Below the pieces are notes generated by a model. That model saw only the letters and a program-made list of their open reading frames with translations, was not told the origin of the DNA and did no database searches. From Limnephilus marmoratus (lineage: Eukaryota > Arthropoda > Insecta > Trichoptera > Limnephilidae), in NCBI GenBank assembly GCA_917880885.1, contig OU862913.1, positions 39,403,460 through 39,467,459 of the forward strand: DNA of 64,000 nucleotides, in the 5' to 3' direction. Of the stretch, positions 43,500 to 54,920 are shown piece by piece; the stretch's first letter is position 1, and each line of letters starts with the position of its first letter. A program made the translations under genes and the position numbers.

Positions 43500-44008
43500 A
43501 TATTAAAAAAAATATATCATCTTACAGCAAAATGACAAGAATATTGTTTACTCCAAATATGCCCAGGGATCGCTGATTAAAATCCCTCGGGGACGTTCTG
43601 TTACACCCTGTATACAACCTTACAACACGGGACTCTAGAATGTCAATGCGATGATGCCCTGAATTTCTTGCAAAATTCACAAAAATAAATTAAATTATAT
43701 TGTTAAATGGCGTTAAGATGTTTTTCAAAATAAATTTTAGCGCTTTTGCAAATATCTTATTAAATGTAATTAATTACCAATGATGTTTTGAAGAAATGTA
43801 TATCTTGAACTAATTTGATTTTAGAAACATTTTTGGACTTCATTAAGTTTAAACGGTTTTTCAAAATTACATTATTCGTAATGGATATTTTAGACGCAAA
43901 GTAAACCAGGCAGAGGTCGTACCTACGCCATCATGGAACATTCGAAAGGAAATTACGTGGTAACTTGCTTCTCATAATTTTGATTGGTAACAATGACCAT
44001 TTTTCTAT
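43500..44008. other. AT-rich intergenic DNA
   Basis: No gene or repeat boundary was supported. Confidence 0.35.
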
Positions 44009-44325
44009 AATAAGGAACTCCAGTCCAAATTTATTTTTATTGAATAATGACCTTCTAACTTAAATAATTGCATATTTATTTTTATTTTTAGAGTTAGTTT
44101 TAATAGTTAAAATAATGTCAAGGTTTTAATTTTTCACGATCGTGTACGTGTAGTGAATCGTGTGACGTCATCACTCCCGAAAAGTTACTATAAGATCGGG
44201 CAATCAGCTGTTCAACTGCCGCCATTTTGAAATTCAGAGTTCGAAGTATTCTCACTAGAGTAGCATTACTATTTTTTTTGTGCAGTGGTTTTTGAATATT
44301 TTCAGAGATACCTTTATTTTTAAAC
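44009..44325. repeat. Dispersed repeat C, copy 2
   Basis: See 5170-5500. Both copies carry the GTGACGTCATCACTC palindrome. Confidence 0.7.
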
Positions 44326-44760
44326 GACTTCGAAAAGGAGGAGGTTCTCAATTCGACTGTATTTTTTTTTTTTTTTTTTTTAATGTTTGTTACCTCAGAA
44401 CTTTCGACTGGGTGAACCAAAGATGGGTGAACCGATCTTGATGATTCTTTTTTTATTTGAAAGGTGGTGCTTTCTGTGTGGTCCCATTTGGTTCAGTTCT
44501 GACAATGGCATCCATGAGAAAATCATACAAGTCTTAAATTAGCATCAAGTATGTGCGCGACAAATTCACGAATAACTCAATATCACGCCAACCGATTTCG
44601 ATGATTATGTTTTTATTGGAAAGGATGTACTTCAAGGGTAGTTTGATGAGAGTTTGGTTAGGTTCTGATTATGGGATCCATGACAAAGTAACGGAACTCT
44701 CCAATTCTTAAGAGCAAATTAACGATACTCGGCCGAATCTAAATCGAAATAGTTAGTGTA
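44326..44760. repeat. Diverged repeat with two parallel halves
   Basis: The sentence-like pattern GAACCGATCTTGATGATTCT...TTTTATTTGAAAGG...GGTTCAGTTCTGA recurs about 150 bases later as AACCGATTTCGATGATTATG...TTTTATTGGAAAGG...GGTTAGGTTCTGA. These are two old tandem units of a common LINE-associated non-coding repeat. It starts ACTTCGAAAAGGAGGAGGTT. Confidence 0.6.
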
Positions 44761-44904
44761 GGTACTTCAGATTCACTAAAAATCAAAAATTAAACAAAAA
44801 TTTTAACAATAAAAAGGACTTAAAATGCACTAAAAATTAAAAAAAATATTTCGTATTCTTCTACAACTTAATAATCAACTTACTTTTTCTAAGATAGACA
44901 ATAA

Positions 44905-45115
44905 GACAGCAGCTTGTGTGAACAAGACAACATGGAGAAATCTGTAAATAAGACATCAGTTGTCTTCTTGTAAATGCGACACCAATTTCTTGTGTACACA
45001 AGAAAACACTAGGATATCTGTAAATAAGACATCAGTTTATGTTTTTAAGACAACACGAGGACATCTGTAAATAAGACATCATATTGTGTGCACTATACAA
45101 CATGATGAAATTTGT
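44905..45115 (+). repeat. Degenerate minisatellite (AAGACATCAG units)
   Basis: Four units begin AAGACA(G/T)CA at about 44909, 44949, 45026 and 45073 and end ATCTGTAAAT. Unit length varies from about 40 to 77. Confidence 0.6.
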
Positions 45116-45389
45116 TGTTGATTGTGAACCGTGTGCCGCAAACATGACGCCACCGACTACTGCACAGTTAAGTATGTCGATCCCTAGGTAAATCATGTAT
45201 CGACGTGCTAAGGCGTTAGTGTAACGACAACTCAGCGGCGTTGGTAATAGCCACACAAGCACCACTCAGTGGCCGCCAAGAGGTTAATTACACGGAATTA
45301 TAGTACACTGGACTGGCTCTCGCAGATTATATGAAAAAATGTAATAAAAAAAAAAAAAAAAAAATTAATTTGGAAAAAAATACTTTCCA

Positions 45390-45600
45390 TGAGTTATTTG
45401 GTGACTTGACAGGGGTAGCAGGGTTCGTGCGGTGAGGTTTTAAGGCTGGATTGGTTGAGGAAGACCTTTCGACCTCTCCAGCAGAACTCTACTCAGCCTG
45501 CTTCTTGCACTGTAGTGGACAATGTCACTCCTGGACACACTAACCCCCAGATGCCTTCATACCTTTATCCCTCTCAGAACTTCCTTTATCTTACGAAGCG
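45390..45600 (+). repeat. Repeat D-like fragment
   Basis: CACTCCTGGACACACTAACC and CTTTATCCCTCTCAG resemble the segment near 22012-22060. Only partly alignable. Confidence 0.35.
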
Positions 45601-45619
45601 GTTTTTGCCACAAAAAATA

Positions 45620-45845
45620 TGGCACCATTTAAAATACCTTGGATTGCTTTGCTGCCAGTTTTAGACAAATTTTCCTTAGATGCATTAATTTTTTTTTTCA
45701 ATTTTTCCATATTAAATTTCGGAGGTATGATTATTTTAATGTCGGCGGAAAATATTCAAAATGGTCACCCAAAAATTACGAGCAATCGGAGGAAAAAGTT
45801 AAAAATCGCGCTGCCACTCGAGTGGCTAAGTATTCAGATGTAATC
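45620..45845 (+). repeat. Repeat A, copy 2
   Basis: GGCACCATTTAAAATACC, CCATATTAAATTTCGGAGG and GGCGGAAAATATTCAAAATG, collinear with 59750-60075. Confidence 0.6.
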
Positions 45846-45872
45846 GTAGGTACCCAGATGTATACAAACAAC

Positions 45873-46315
45873 TAGCTGGAAACCGGCATTCGTTTCTATG
45901 CCACTTAATAAAGAAATTGTTTCTCCCAACGTGTCCTTTCCCATTCGTCCCATTCCCCTTCTGCCTCCCCTTCCTATCCCGCGTCCCCTTCCCCTCTTGC
46001 GTTCCCACTCCGCCTCCACCACCTTTTCTCTCCCCACACCACTCTCCCCCTTCCCGCGTGCCGCGAACCCTCTTCCCGAGTCCCCCTCCCCTCTCCCACA
46101 TTCCACACATTCATTCCCGGTACATTCAGTTTTCGAACAGCTCACGTGCCAATTTTTTTATAAATTTCATAATGCCAGAGCTCACCATCAGTTTTATACA
46201 AACCTTGTCCTGACAATAACGAACACGACAAAAAAATAATGTTCTAATTTGGTGCGGTCCTTCGGAAGTTATGCGCGTACATACATTTTGGCGATTCATT
46301 TTTATTTATGTAGAT
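45873..46315 (+). repeat. CT-rich repeat E, full copy
   Basis: Head CTAGCTGGAAACCGGCATTC, CT-rich body 45925-46105, tail GACAATAACGAACACGAC...GATTCATTTTTATTTATG. Overlapping Pro-rich and Gly/Arg-rich frames are artefacts of the body. Confidence 0.7.
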
Positions 46316-46638
46316 TTCGAATTGTTTCCATTTAAAACCGACATGATTGTTTTAAACGTATTGCATTTGAGGTATTGTATAAATTTCAGATGAAAACTAT
46401 TGAGATTTAAATTTTTTTTAAATGTTACCATAAACAAAACATTGATTTTCTCAAAACAATCGATTTTGACTTTTGGCAGTTTAATACTGGGCCATGATAT
46501 ATTGCTGTACTTTCATGAATCAATGAAGATGATTAAAAAATAAATAAATAATTTTAAAATAATAAATTAAATAAAAACGCAACATTTCCACACTTGTGTA
46601 CAAATTTCTAGCGAGATATCGGGATGCAATGCCACTTA

Positions 46639-47072
46639 AGACGCCGCTACCCGAATTTCTACCGATTTCTTGCAAACCTCCCTTAAACATTTGAAATTTT
46701 TAAGCTCTTAAAAAAAATATATATTATTTTTTAAGATAATATCTAGACATTCGTCGCGCCGAAATGCAAATTATATAAAATTCCCTCGATAGAAAAAAAT
46801 CGCAAAATATGCTCTAAAAATTATTATTAACACGTTTGTTTCGGTTCTTTTACAAGTTATATGTATGAAATAATTCACAGTGTTTCTTTAGATGCTGTTT
46901 AAGACAACCCCTGTAAGATTTTTGCTCATTTTAAACGAGTCGTGTTTTTTTTTAAATTTTCACAATTTTCGCATCGATTTATCGCTCTAAATATTATGCG
47001 CTCCTTTAACATTCGTAATTACATATCTCTCCATCTTCTTCTTTTTGTGCGCGGTTGCGGGGCCTTAAATAA
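46639..47072 (+). repeat. Dispersed repeat H, copy 2, fused to repeat E
   Basis: Collinear with 40553-40985 and then runs directly into a headless repeat E at GCGGGGCC|TTAAATAAAGAAA. Confidence 0.7.
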
Positions 47073-47480
47073 AGAAATTATTTCTCTCTGGGTGTCCTTT
47101 CCCGTTCGTCCCCGTTCCCCTTCCGCTTTCCGCTCCTCTCCCACGTTCCCTCTCCACGTTCCACGCTTTCCGTCCTCCCTCCTCCCCCCTCTCGCGACCC
47201 CCCTTCTTCTTTACTTCCCTCCTCTCCCGGATTCCTCCCTCCCTCTCTGCCTCTAAACTTAACGAAATACACACATTCTTAAAACAAATATTTATTGTAT
47301 TTTTTTTATACGAATCTCATAACACTAGAGTTACATTATATATTGAAACCCTCGCGGGCGTGCGCACAACACATCACCAAAGTTTCAACGCAATCGGATG
47401 AAGAGTACAGCATATAATTTTATAACGTAAGAGTTTACTATTATGTATAGAAACCATCGCTGACATGCGCATTGCGCACT
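47065..47480 (+). repeat. CT-rich repeat E, headless copy
   Basis: The body CTTTCCCGTTCGTCCCCGTT... to about 47255, then ACACATTCTTAAAACAAAT and CATAACACTAGAG. Confidence 0.6.
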
Positions 47481-47499
47481 TCAAATCCTTAAAATTTCA

Positions 47500-47835
47500 T
47501 CGCAATTATTTTAATTTATTGATTTATTTATTTTACACACTTTACAAATACAAGACAAAAAGTTCCGATAAACTCCTTTTTAGCAGTTTGTCTAACAGGT
47601 TATTTACATTCATTTGACATTTACTACCCTTTTACTTTAACAACACCAGGACACTCTCTTACCAAAATTCCCCGATTCCGAGACTTCACAATCTCGGTAA
47701 TAAATATTCAGATCTAGGAGATATATTTCACCTTAATATTGGTCACCATGATACAGGCAGCTGCCTAGTATGGTGACCTTCTGAAGTAAATTTATTATGT
47801 ATGTAACATGTACATATAAATAAATAAATAAATAC
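47500..47835 (+). mobile_element. LINE 3' end with terminal hairpin and (AAAT)n tail
   Basis: The hairpin at 47741-47778 (GGTCACCAT paired with ATGGTGACC, inner AGGCA/TGCCT) is followed by TAAATAAATAAATAAATAC at 47818-47836. Confidence 0.6.
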
Positions 47836-48875
47836 ATAATAACCAGTATAAAAATTGTTTATTCCAATTCTTTTATACATCTAGACATAAATAGTCATGG
47901 ATAATTTCAGCAATTTTGTTAATATTGCATACTCTTTGTTATGTTAAACATCTTATCATTTTTACCAATGTATTTTAACTCATATTATATGCTTTTGTTC
48001 CATTTTTTTTCATTATATTATATTTTCATTATTGCTTTAGTTTTAAAAAGTACTGTGTTACTTAACTTACAGACAAAGAATTCAAAAGCCCAATAGGGCG
48101 TGTAATAAATAAATAAATAAATTAAAGATCTTATTATAGTGAGTTGATAGTTTCTTAGTTAATTGTTACGGATGAATGGTAAAAATAAAAAATAAATGGC
48201 ATAAGGAAAAAACAAAGAAACATTCGTTTTTATATTTTAAGATTAAACATTGCTTCATTCTTTTCCCATAATTGGTGTCTCGGCTCGCGGTAATACCTAC
48301 GTGTTCATACGCAGCATAAGACGCCGTATAATAGTGTTTAGAGATAAACGCGAGGGAAGTTTCAAGTTTCAAGGTCTTTCCCAAAGGGGCGAGGCGAGGC
48401 GCAAAGGCTCTCTCTGCTAGACTTTTTCTCCGATTGACTTAAAACTTTAGGAAAATATTCTATCCATATTGTACGATTAGATAAAGAAAAAAAAAGTTTG
48501 TCCTAATTTTTCAAACCCATGTAACCCCTTAAACCAAAAAAAAATCGTTAACAATATAAAACGATTTATTTTCCATTTGCGAAATTACCTTATTTCCATT
48601 TGGAAACGTTATGACCCTTACTTATACTTAAGAGGAAAATTTTAAATTATTATTTTAAATACTGGATTTCCTCGTCTCCATCCATTGTAATAATATCCTT
48701 CATTGATTGTGTTCTTGGGGCGATTCCCGGCCCTGCCCGGTCGTTTTTGTTAAAAACCCTAGTTAAATTTCATGTTTTGCACTTAGGAGAACAAGGCATA
48801 ATGTCATATAGGCTAAGTGTGTGCAGCCAATGCGGACAGTGGACGTCAACCTTTTATTTTTATTTTTATTCAAAT
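47836..48875. other. AT-rich intergenic DNA
   Basis: A second (AATA)n run lies at 48108-48123 after CAATAGGGCGTGTAAT, possibly another LINE tail. 48376-48415 is GC-richer. No gene. Confidence 0.4.
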
Positions 48876-49575
48876 ACCCGGCAGCGTATTTCCTTTTCCG
48901 TGTTCATTACGAGGCAACAGTGCATCGAAGTCAACACGGGTTTGTAATGCCATTTTTTCTTCAAACCCGTGTCCAGTAGAAGGCAAGCGGCGTCCTACTG
49001 TGCACGGGTTTGTAACGCCAATCCCTTCCCAAACCCGTGTTTAGTACGAGGCACGCGTCCTCCAAACGTGATTATAACATAAAAAAGGAAGTGTGTACAT
49101 ACATGCACAATATAATGGATGGGCAATAAAACGCAAACAGCCTTACTAATAAAATAAATGAAAACACTTTATAATATAGTACTTATAACACTTTATAGTA
49201 CCAAACTTATAAAATAAATTCTCTAAAATAAACTCGCATATCATCATAATTTTAAAAAACATCCCAGGTTTTGAATGGTCTGTTTGGCAAAGCAGGGTTT
49301 GTCTAATGGGTGTGTGTAATTATTCTAATACATTTCTTTCCATGTTCTGCTCTTATAAATACAGGTACAAACTTATCTATAATGCATTCACTTAACATGC
49401 CTCGTACTGAACACGGGTTTGGGAAGGAAATTGGCGTTACAAACCCGTGCACAGTAGGATGCCGCTTGCCTTCTACTGGACACGGGTTTGGTGGATAAAT
49501 GGCGTTACATACTCATGTTGATTTCGAGGCATGGTTGCCTCGTATTGAACACGGAAAAGGAAATACGCTACCCGG
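48876..49575. repeat. Foldback element with inverted CACGGGTTTG arrays
   Basis: The left arm 48876-49055 and right arm 49397-49575 are inverted copies (TTCCTTTTCCGTGTTCA, CAGTAGAAGGCAAGCGGC, CCTACTGTGCACGGGTTTG). Each arm itself holds alternating CACGGGTTTG and CAAACCCGTG motifs. The loop contains a reversed piece of repeat B (49190-49385). Confidence 0.75.
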
Positions 49576-49589
49576 CGTGCATTACAATG

Positions 49590-50245
49590 CCGCTCAAAGA
49601 AAGAAATTTGTCTTTGCTTGCATCCCCTTTCCCTACCGCGTTCCCTTTCCACCTTCCCCTCTCCCACGTTCCCCTGTTCCGCGAATTCACCAGATGAATA
49701 AACCCGGGCACTCCTGCTAAGACGCCAAACATAGCGCACCAATTGGGGTGGCCTAATTTAGGGGTGTTAATTGTTTAATAGATGATCCTCGTGTTGGTGG
49801 TAGCCATATGCCATACCCGTCTCCAAAATCATATAAAAACAAAGTTACAAACAGTTATATGAAACAGTAACCTACATGAAACAAATAGTTACATAATCTA
49901 GGGAACCCCTGCTAAGACACCAAAAGTAGCAACCAATTGGGGTGACCTAATGCAGGGGTGTTGGTTTTCCAATAAATGGTACTAAATCCGGATAAAATGG
50001 CAACACCTTAAACATTTTTCAGAGTCTGGCGTTGCTGTCAACAAATCACCGAAAGCAAAGGCGAAATTCAAAATTCCGACTAGTAATACACGATCACACT
50101 TAGTAATAAACGCATATATCTTATCGATGATCCGGAAACCCCTGCTAAGACTCCAAACGTAGCGAACAATTGGGGTGACGATGGTTATCCAATAAATAGT
50201 TCCCGGAGTGGCGGTTCCCATACCTGCCTTCCAAAATACATGATA
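49590..50245 (+). repeat. Short repeat E piece followed by three repeat D units
   Basis: 49570-49685 is a truncated repeat E. D units follow at 49699-49850, 49905-49985 and 50125-50245, each with CCTGCTAAGAC(G/A/T)CCAAA and CCAATTGGGGTG(G/A)C-like blocks. Amplification of the tail unit looks local. Confidence 0.6.
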
Positions 50246-50596
50246 ACAAAGTTACAATAATACATACCATGATGTTACCACAATCATATAAAAACAAAGT
50301 TACAAATGGTTACAGTTATTCTTCAAAATTACAAATAAAAAAAAATAAAAATTATCTTTATCTTTACTAAGTATAAAATGAAGTCGCTCGCGCTGTTTGT
50401 GCGCTTAGATCTTTTAATCTACGAAATGATTTATCATGCGGTTTTCACCAATAGATAGAGTGAATCATGAGGAAGGTTTTTAGGTATATAATTTGTCAAG
50501 GTTTTTTGTAAATTGATTTTTCTAAAAAAAACAAAAACAATAATAATAAAAAAAAAAACAATCAAGAATGTCACCGGAGACCAAAACTTCTTTTCA

Positions 50597-50932
50597 GTTG
50601 CTCCCATCTGGAGCCAGTGAGACTAAGGCGTCCCCAATCGGGGTATAGTGTGAGGCTGAAAGTAGTGGGGGGAGGAAGGAAACGGGGAGAGGAAGAAGGG
50701 AAAGTTCCTGGCTATTCAGATCTGGTCACCAAACGCGGCTAAATCCATTTTAAACATCGTTTCAATTCTGAGTATCTTCCAATCTGGAACGTGCCGCAAT
50801 TATGCTTTATATAATAATTTTAAACGAATTAATTGTGAAATAACACAAAATACTTAATCAAATAAAATTCGATCCTGCGACCATCAGATTGCAAGTCAAG
50901 AGCCTTACCCCTTGACCACGGAAACCATCAAA
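50597..50932 (-). mobile_element. SINE family 1, minus-strand copy
   Basis: TGCTCCCATCTGGAGCCAG at its 3' side, CAGATCTGGTCACCAAAC in the body, and an eroded tRNA-like head (ATTCGATCCTGCGACC). Confidence 0.75.
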
Positions 50933-51870
50933 ATAATGAAAAGCGTATGTATTTCTTTTATTTAAATTCCTTACGGCCAATGCTCATATATTTATTAATG
51001 GCTGGCTTCTCACAGAATGATAGAATATAAAGCATGGTGTTTTGTGCTAAGATTATTTAATTACAAATTTACACACTTAAGAGCTATGCCGGTCATTTAA
51101 AAATATCGTCGATAGGTATTGTAACCAATGTCTTTTGTTCCACTCCGCGCTCCCCTCAGGGGAACTGAGCGAAAGGGACAACTGCATATTGGGCCGAAAA
51201 TACCTAAATAAAATCGTCAAAATCTTGTCTTTGTCTCTTAAAATCATGATGTTTTGTATTCCCCATTTTTCTTCTCCAAAACTGGACCGATTTAAAAAAT
51301 TTTTTCACTAACTATATTAGAAGAAAATATTCTATGTCGGTACGTTTTGCTTTTTTTCAAAATACATTGTTTAGTTGGTATACTGAACGTCTTTTGACGG
51401 CGTTTAAACTAGGCAATTTTATTCATTTTTGGAAGGTCCTAACTTCTATAAGAAGTAAATTATCAAAAAAAGCAAAACGTACCGACACGTCAATGGTCAA
51501 TATCTATATTATATAAAAAAAAATTTGCTCTAGGGTCAAAATCCAGAGAGATAAACGGGGAATACGTTAGTATTTCCTCTTAAGAATTGTTGCGAACCCC
51601 TGATAAAAATATTGAACACAGAATCGAAGAAGGACCTCCCATGGAGACGGTATTTTCCTTAGAACCAGGGCTGTGCCAAATCCAAAGGAAATTATTTTTA
51701 TTTCAAATTTTTTACACCGCTTAAGGTTTCTAACTTCCTAGAACCGGTGTGACTATGGAATCCCTAAATCTGGTATGTTATTAGTCGAAAGGGAATGATG
51801 AGGATGGGAAATAGGTACCTACTAGGCTATTATCTTATTTTATTTTTCTGTTTATGTGATTATTTCACAA
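50933..51870. other. Intergenic DNA with a small inverted-repeat element
   Basis: No gene. The element at 51335-51487 is listed separately. Confidence 0.4.
51335..51487. mobile_element. 153-bp miniature inverted-repeat element
   Basis: Perfect 23-bp inverted ends beginning TGTCGGTACGTTTTGC. No obvious target duplication. The small frame across it is not coding. Confidence 0.6.
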
Positions 51871-52247
51871 TAGTCCCAGCTGCTCCCGTCTGGAGCCAGT
51901 GAGACTATGACATCCCCAATCGGGGTATGTTGTGAGGCTGAAAGTAGTGGGGAGGGGAAGAAGATAAGTGAGAGGAAGTTTGGGAAGTTGATGGCTATTC
52001 AGATCTGGTCACCAAACACGGCTAAAGCCATATCAAGCAACGTTTTAATTCTGAATGGTGATCGTACACCAAGGCGATACTGAGAGTATCTTCCACTCTG
52101 GAACGTGCCGCAAATATACTGTATAATACTTTTAAATGAATAAATTGTGAAATAAACAAATTAATCACATAAAATTTATTTTCCACGCCGGGATTCGATC
52201 CCGTGACCTTCGGAATGCGAGTCAAGCGTCTTACCGCTGCACTACTA
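51871..52247 (-). mobile_element. SINE family 1, minus-strand copy
   Basis: CTGCTCCCGTCTGGAGCCAG at 51890, CAGATCTGGTCACCAAAC, ACTCTGGAACGTGCCGC, and a minus-strand head with a GGGATTCGATCCCG B-box arm at 52188-52201. Confidence 0.8.
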
Positions 52248-52555
52248 CCTGCATGCATTTCGTCTGTGCAATATTCAATCAGACGGACCGCCTTTTTTGC
52301 ACAGAATCAAGTAGGTTATTTAGATATATTGAGGCTCCAGTCCAGAGGTGACTGCCAAATTCGATTGTTTATATCTGGTCACAAACATTTTCTCTCCGGA
52401 ATTCTTAACATCAGCAGACATTGTAAAGTTAGGTTATATTAAAGTTATCGAAGTGTAACTCTCGACTAGCAACCCGGAGGACGCGGGCTCAATTTTTTCA
52501 TTTCACAAGTTATTCAATAAATGTAAAGTTATAAAGTGTAGAGTGAAAATCATAT

Positions 52556-53541
52556 CATCTAACAATGGTTAGATGATAACTACCTTTCCTTAAACTCTGA
52601 CAAAACCTATTTCATGACTTTTACATTATCAGACAAAATCCATCCAACAATAAATTCCAATATTACTATTCATAACTCTTGTAATAATTATACGGACAAC
52701 TGCAAATCACCTAAATGCTCAAAAATCGCAAAAAAAAGTAATATTAAATATTTAGGCATAATTATAGATCAACATGTTAAATGGACAGAATATATTGCAC
52801 AAACCGTAAACAGAATTCGTAAACTTTATTACGTATTCCTCAAACCAAGAAATATTCTACATAAATCTATGCTACTACAGGTTTACTATGCATTAGCCCA
52901 ATCAGTTCTACAATATGGAATAATAGCCTGGGGAGGAGCGTATAAAACCAACTTAACCCCACTTGAAATAGTACATAGAAGACTCATCAAAATTATTTTA
53001 AAGAAACAATTAGACTATTCAACCCAAAAATTATTCGATGAATTCAAAGTATTACCACTAAATAAAATTTATCAAAAAACTACATTACTTCAAATCCACA
53101 AAGATAAACTAACAACAAAGTCATTTAGCACCAGACCGAGAACCTTAGGACAAATAATAATCCCTAAATTTAACACAACAACAGCCCAACATCATTACAC
53201 ATACTCAGCCATAAAATTCTTTAACGAACTCCCTAAAGAAATACAATCAGAAAGGAATTATGAAATTTTTAAACAAAAACTTAAAAACATTTTACCATTA
53301 ACTAGTTTTAGATATGTATTACGATGTGCCAACTTATATTTTCCACTGTGAACAAAAATGCCAACTAATATTTTTTCTATGTATAACAACTGTCAAGTAT
53401 GTATAGTACTGTCAATCTGATAATGCTCCCTCCCTAAACACGAGAATTTCTCAATTAGGGAGGTATTGTTACCACCAATATTATATATATTTTTGTTTTT
53501 TGTATATTATATGTATTGGTTTAATAAAAAATAAAAAAAAA
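52556..53541 (+). mobile_element. 5'-truncated LINE: RT C-terminal ORF, 3' UTR and poly(A)
   Basis: The frame is open from 52563 (QWLDDNYLSLNSDKTYFMTF) to the stop at 53351, about 262 codons. It covers the segment after the RT catalytic core (NIKYLGIIIDQHVKWTEYI, VYYALAQSVLQYGIIAWGGA, RRLIKIILKKQLDY) with no internal stop, so the insertion is fairly young. The YxDD catalytic motif lies in the missing 5' part, so it is inactive. The 3' UTR has a hairpin at 53429-53463 (CCTCCCTAA paired with TTAGGGAGG, inner GAGA/TCTC), then TTTAATAAAAAATAAAAAA. Confidence 0.85.
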
Positions 53542-53542
53542 A

Positions 53543-53705
53543 CTATTATCAGTATCGCCCTGGTGACCAGATCTGAACAGCTAGATACTTCCCCACCTTC
53601 ATCCTTCCCCTCCTACTACCTTCAGCCTCACGACATACCACAATTTAAGATGCGATAGTCTCACTGGCTCCAAACGAGTGGGAGCAGTTGGGACTCTTAC
53701 GTAGT
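53543..53705 (+). mobile_element. SINE family 1, 5'-truncated copy
   Basis: Starts at ATTATCAGTATCGCCCTGG and ends GAGCAGTTGGGACTCTTACG. It directly follows the LINE poly(A). Confidence 0.65.
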
Positions 53706-54290
53706 AAATATTTTAAAAATATGTGTTTATCCATCGTCCGGTTGATTTGTCAGATATCTCCGAAAATGAAAATTAGAGTTGAGTATTTGGTTATATGTGT
53801 TAGTGTCCCCTCTATCTGCTACTATACTCAGATTACTCTTAAACACCACCAACATCTATTAGACATGCACTAAGACTAAAACTTGTAGAGAATTAAAAAA
53901 ATAATATGCTTTTAGGTTCATTAGTAAGAAATTTCAAAATGACATACAAATGTACCAGACCGTTATGCTTCCTGGCGTTATTTTATAGCATAGGTACTAG
54001 CTGACCTGAAAGCATTGAAGTGGAGCTGCTTGAAGTGAAATATCACAAAACTGCGCTATATAAATAACGCACCAGATTTAAATGTCCGGGTTAAATTTTC
54101 CCCAAAAAAAAAAAAAAGGAAAAAAAGAAGGAAAAACTAAACCCTTTCACACACTTCCCCAAATGATCATCTAGTCAACCCACGCTATGCAATTGCACTA
54201 TATAAGTATTATAAATACAAAACAATACAAGAACAACATGTCAACCTACTAGAGACCAAATGGGAATATAATTCACCGACTCCAGATATT
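53706..54290. other. Intergenic DNA
   Basis: A-run at 54102-54130. No gene recognised. Confidence 0.35.
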
Positions 54291-54291
54291 T

Positions 54292-54916
54292 TCATATCAG
54301 AGGGTTCGGCTCTGTGGCATTTCTAATTGAACCTATAAATCCTACTGATCCCTCAATATAAATATTTAAAAAATCCTTTGTAATCCTACATGTATTTAAA
54401 ATGACTGATTTTTGCATTTTTATATACAAATTCTTTGACAAATCTAATATGCTTAAATTTTGAATCAGATTCCTAGGTATTATGCCAGTGGCCGAAATAA
54501 CAAATGGCAATATTTTTATAGTCCGAGAATGCCAAATTCTTTTAATCTCATTTCCTAAATCTGTGTATTTTCTTATTTTTTCAGAAATAGTTTTTTGAAT
54601 ATTACAGGAATTTGGAATAGCTACATCAATGATATAAGTTATTTTTTTAATTTTGTCATGTAAAACTATATCAGGTCTATTATGACTAATTGTTCTGTCT
54701 GTTAGTATAGTTTTATCATAATATATTTTATAAAATTCATTTTCTATAAATGAATTTGGTTCATATTCATAATAAGGTACTACATTACGGCAATCAATCA
54801 AGTTATGTTTAATTACCAAACTTTGGTGAATTATTTTTAAAACCTGATTGTGCCTAAATGTATACTCGGAAGGCGCTAATATAGAACATCCCGATATAAT
54901 ATGTTCTATAGTTTCG
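54292..54916 (-). pseudogene. LINE C-terminal region with restriction-like endonuclease motifs
   Basis: The minus-strand frame, open from about 54916 down to the stop at 54292, begins ETIEHIISGCSILAPSEY. It includes a zinc-knuckle-like C and H pattern, and holds HNRPDIVLHDKIKK then YIIDVAIPNSCNIQ. The spacing of PD and D fits the PD-(D/E)xK active-site layout of LINE restriction-like endonucleases. EKIRKYTDLGNEIKRIW and LPFVISATGIIP follow. RT is absent, so this is a fragment. Confidence 0.7.
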
Positions 54917-54920
54917 GGAA

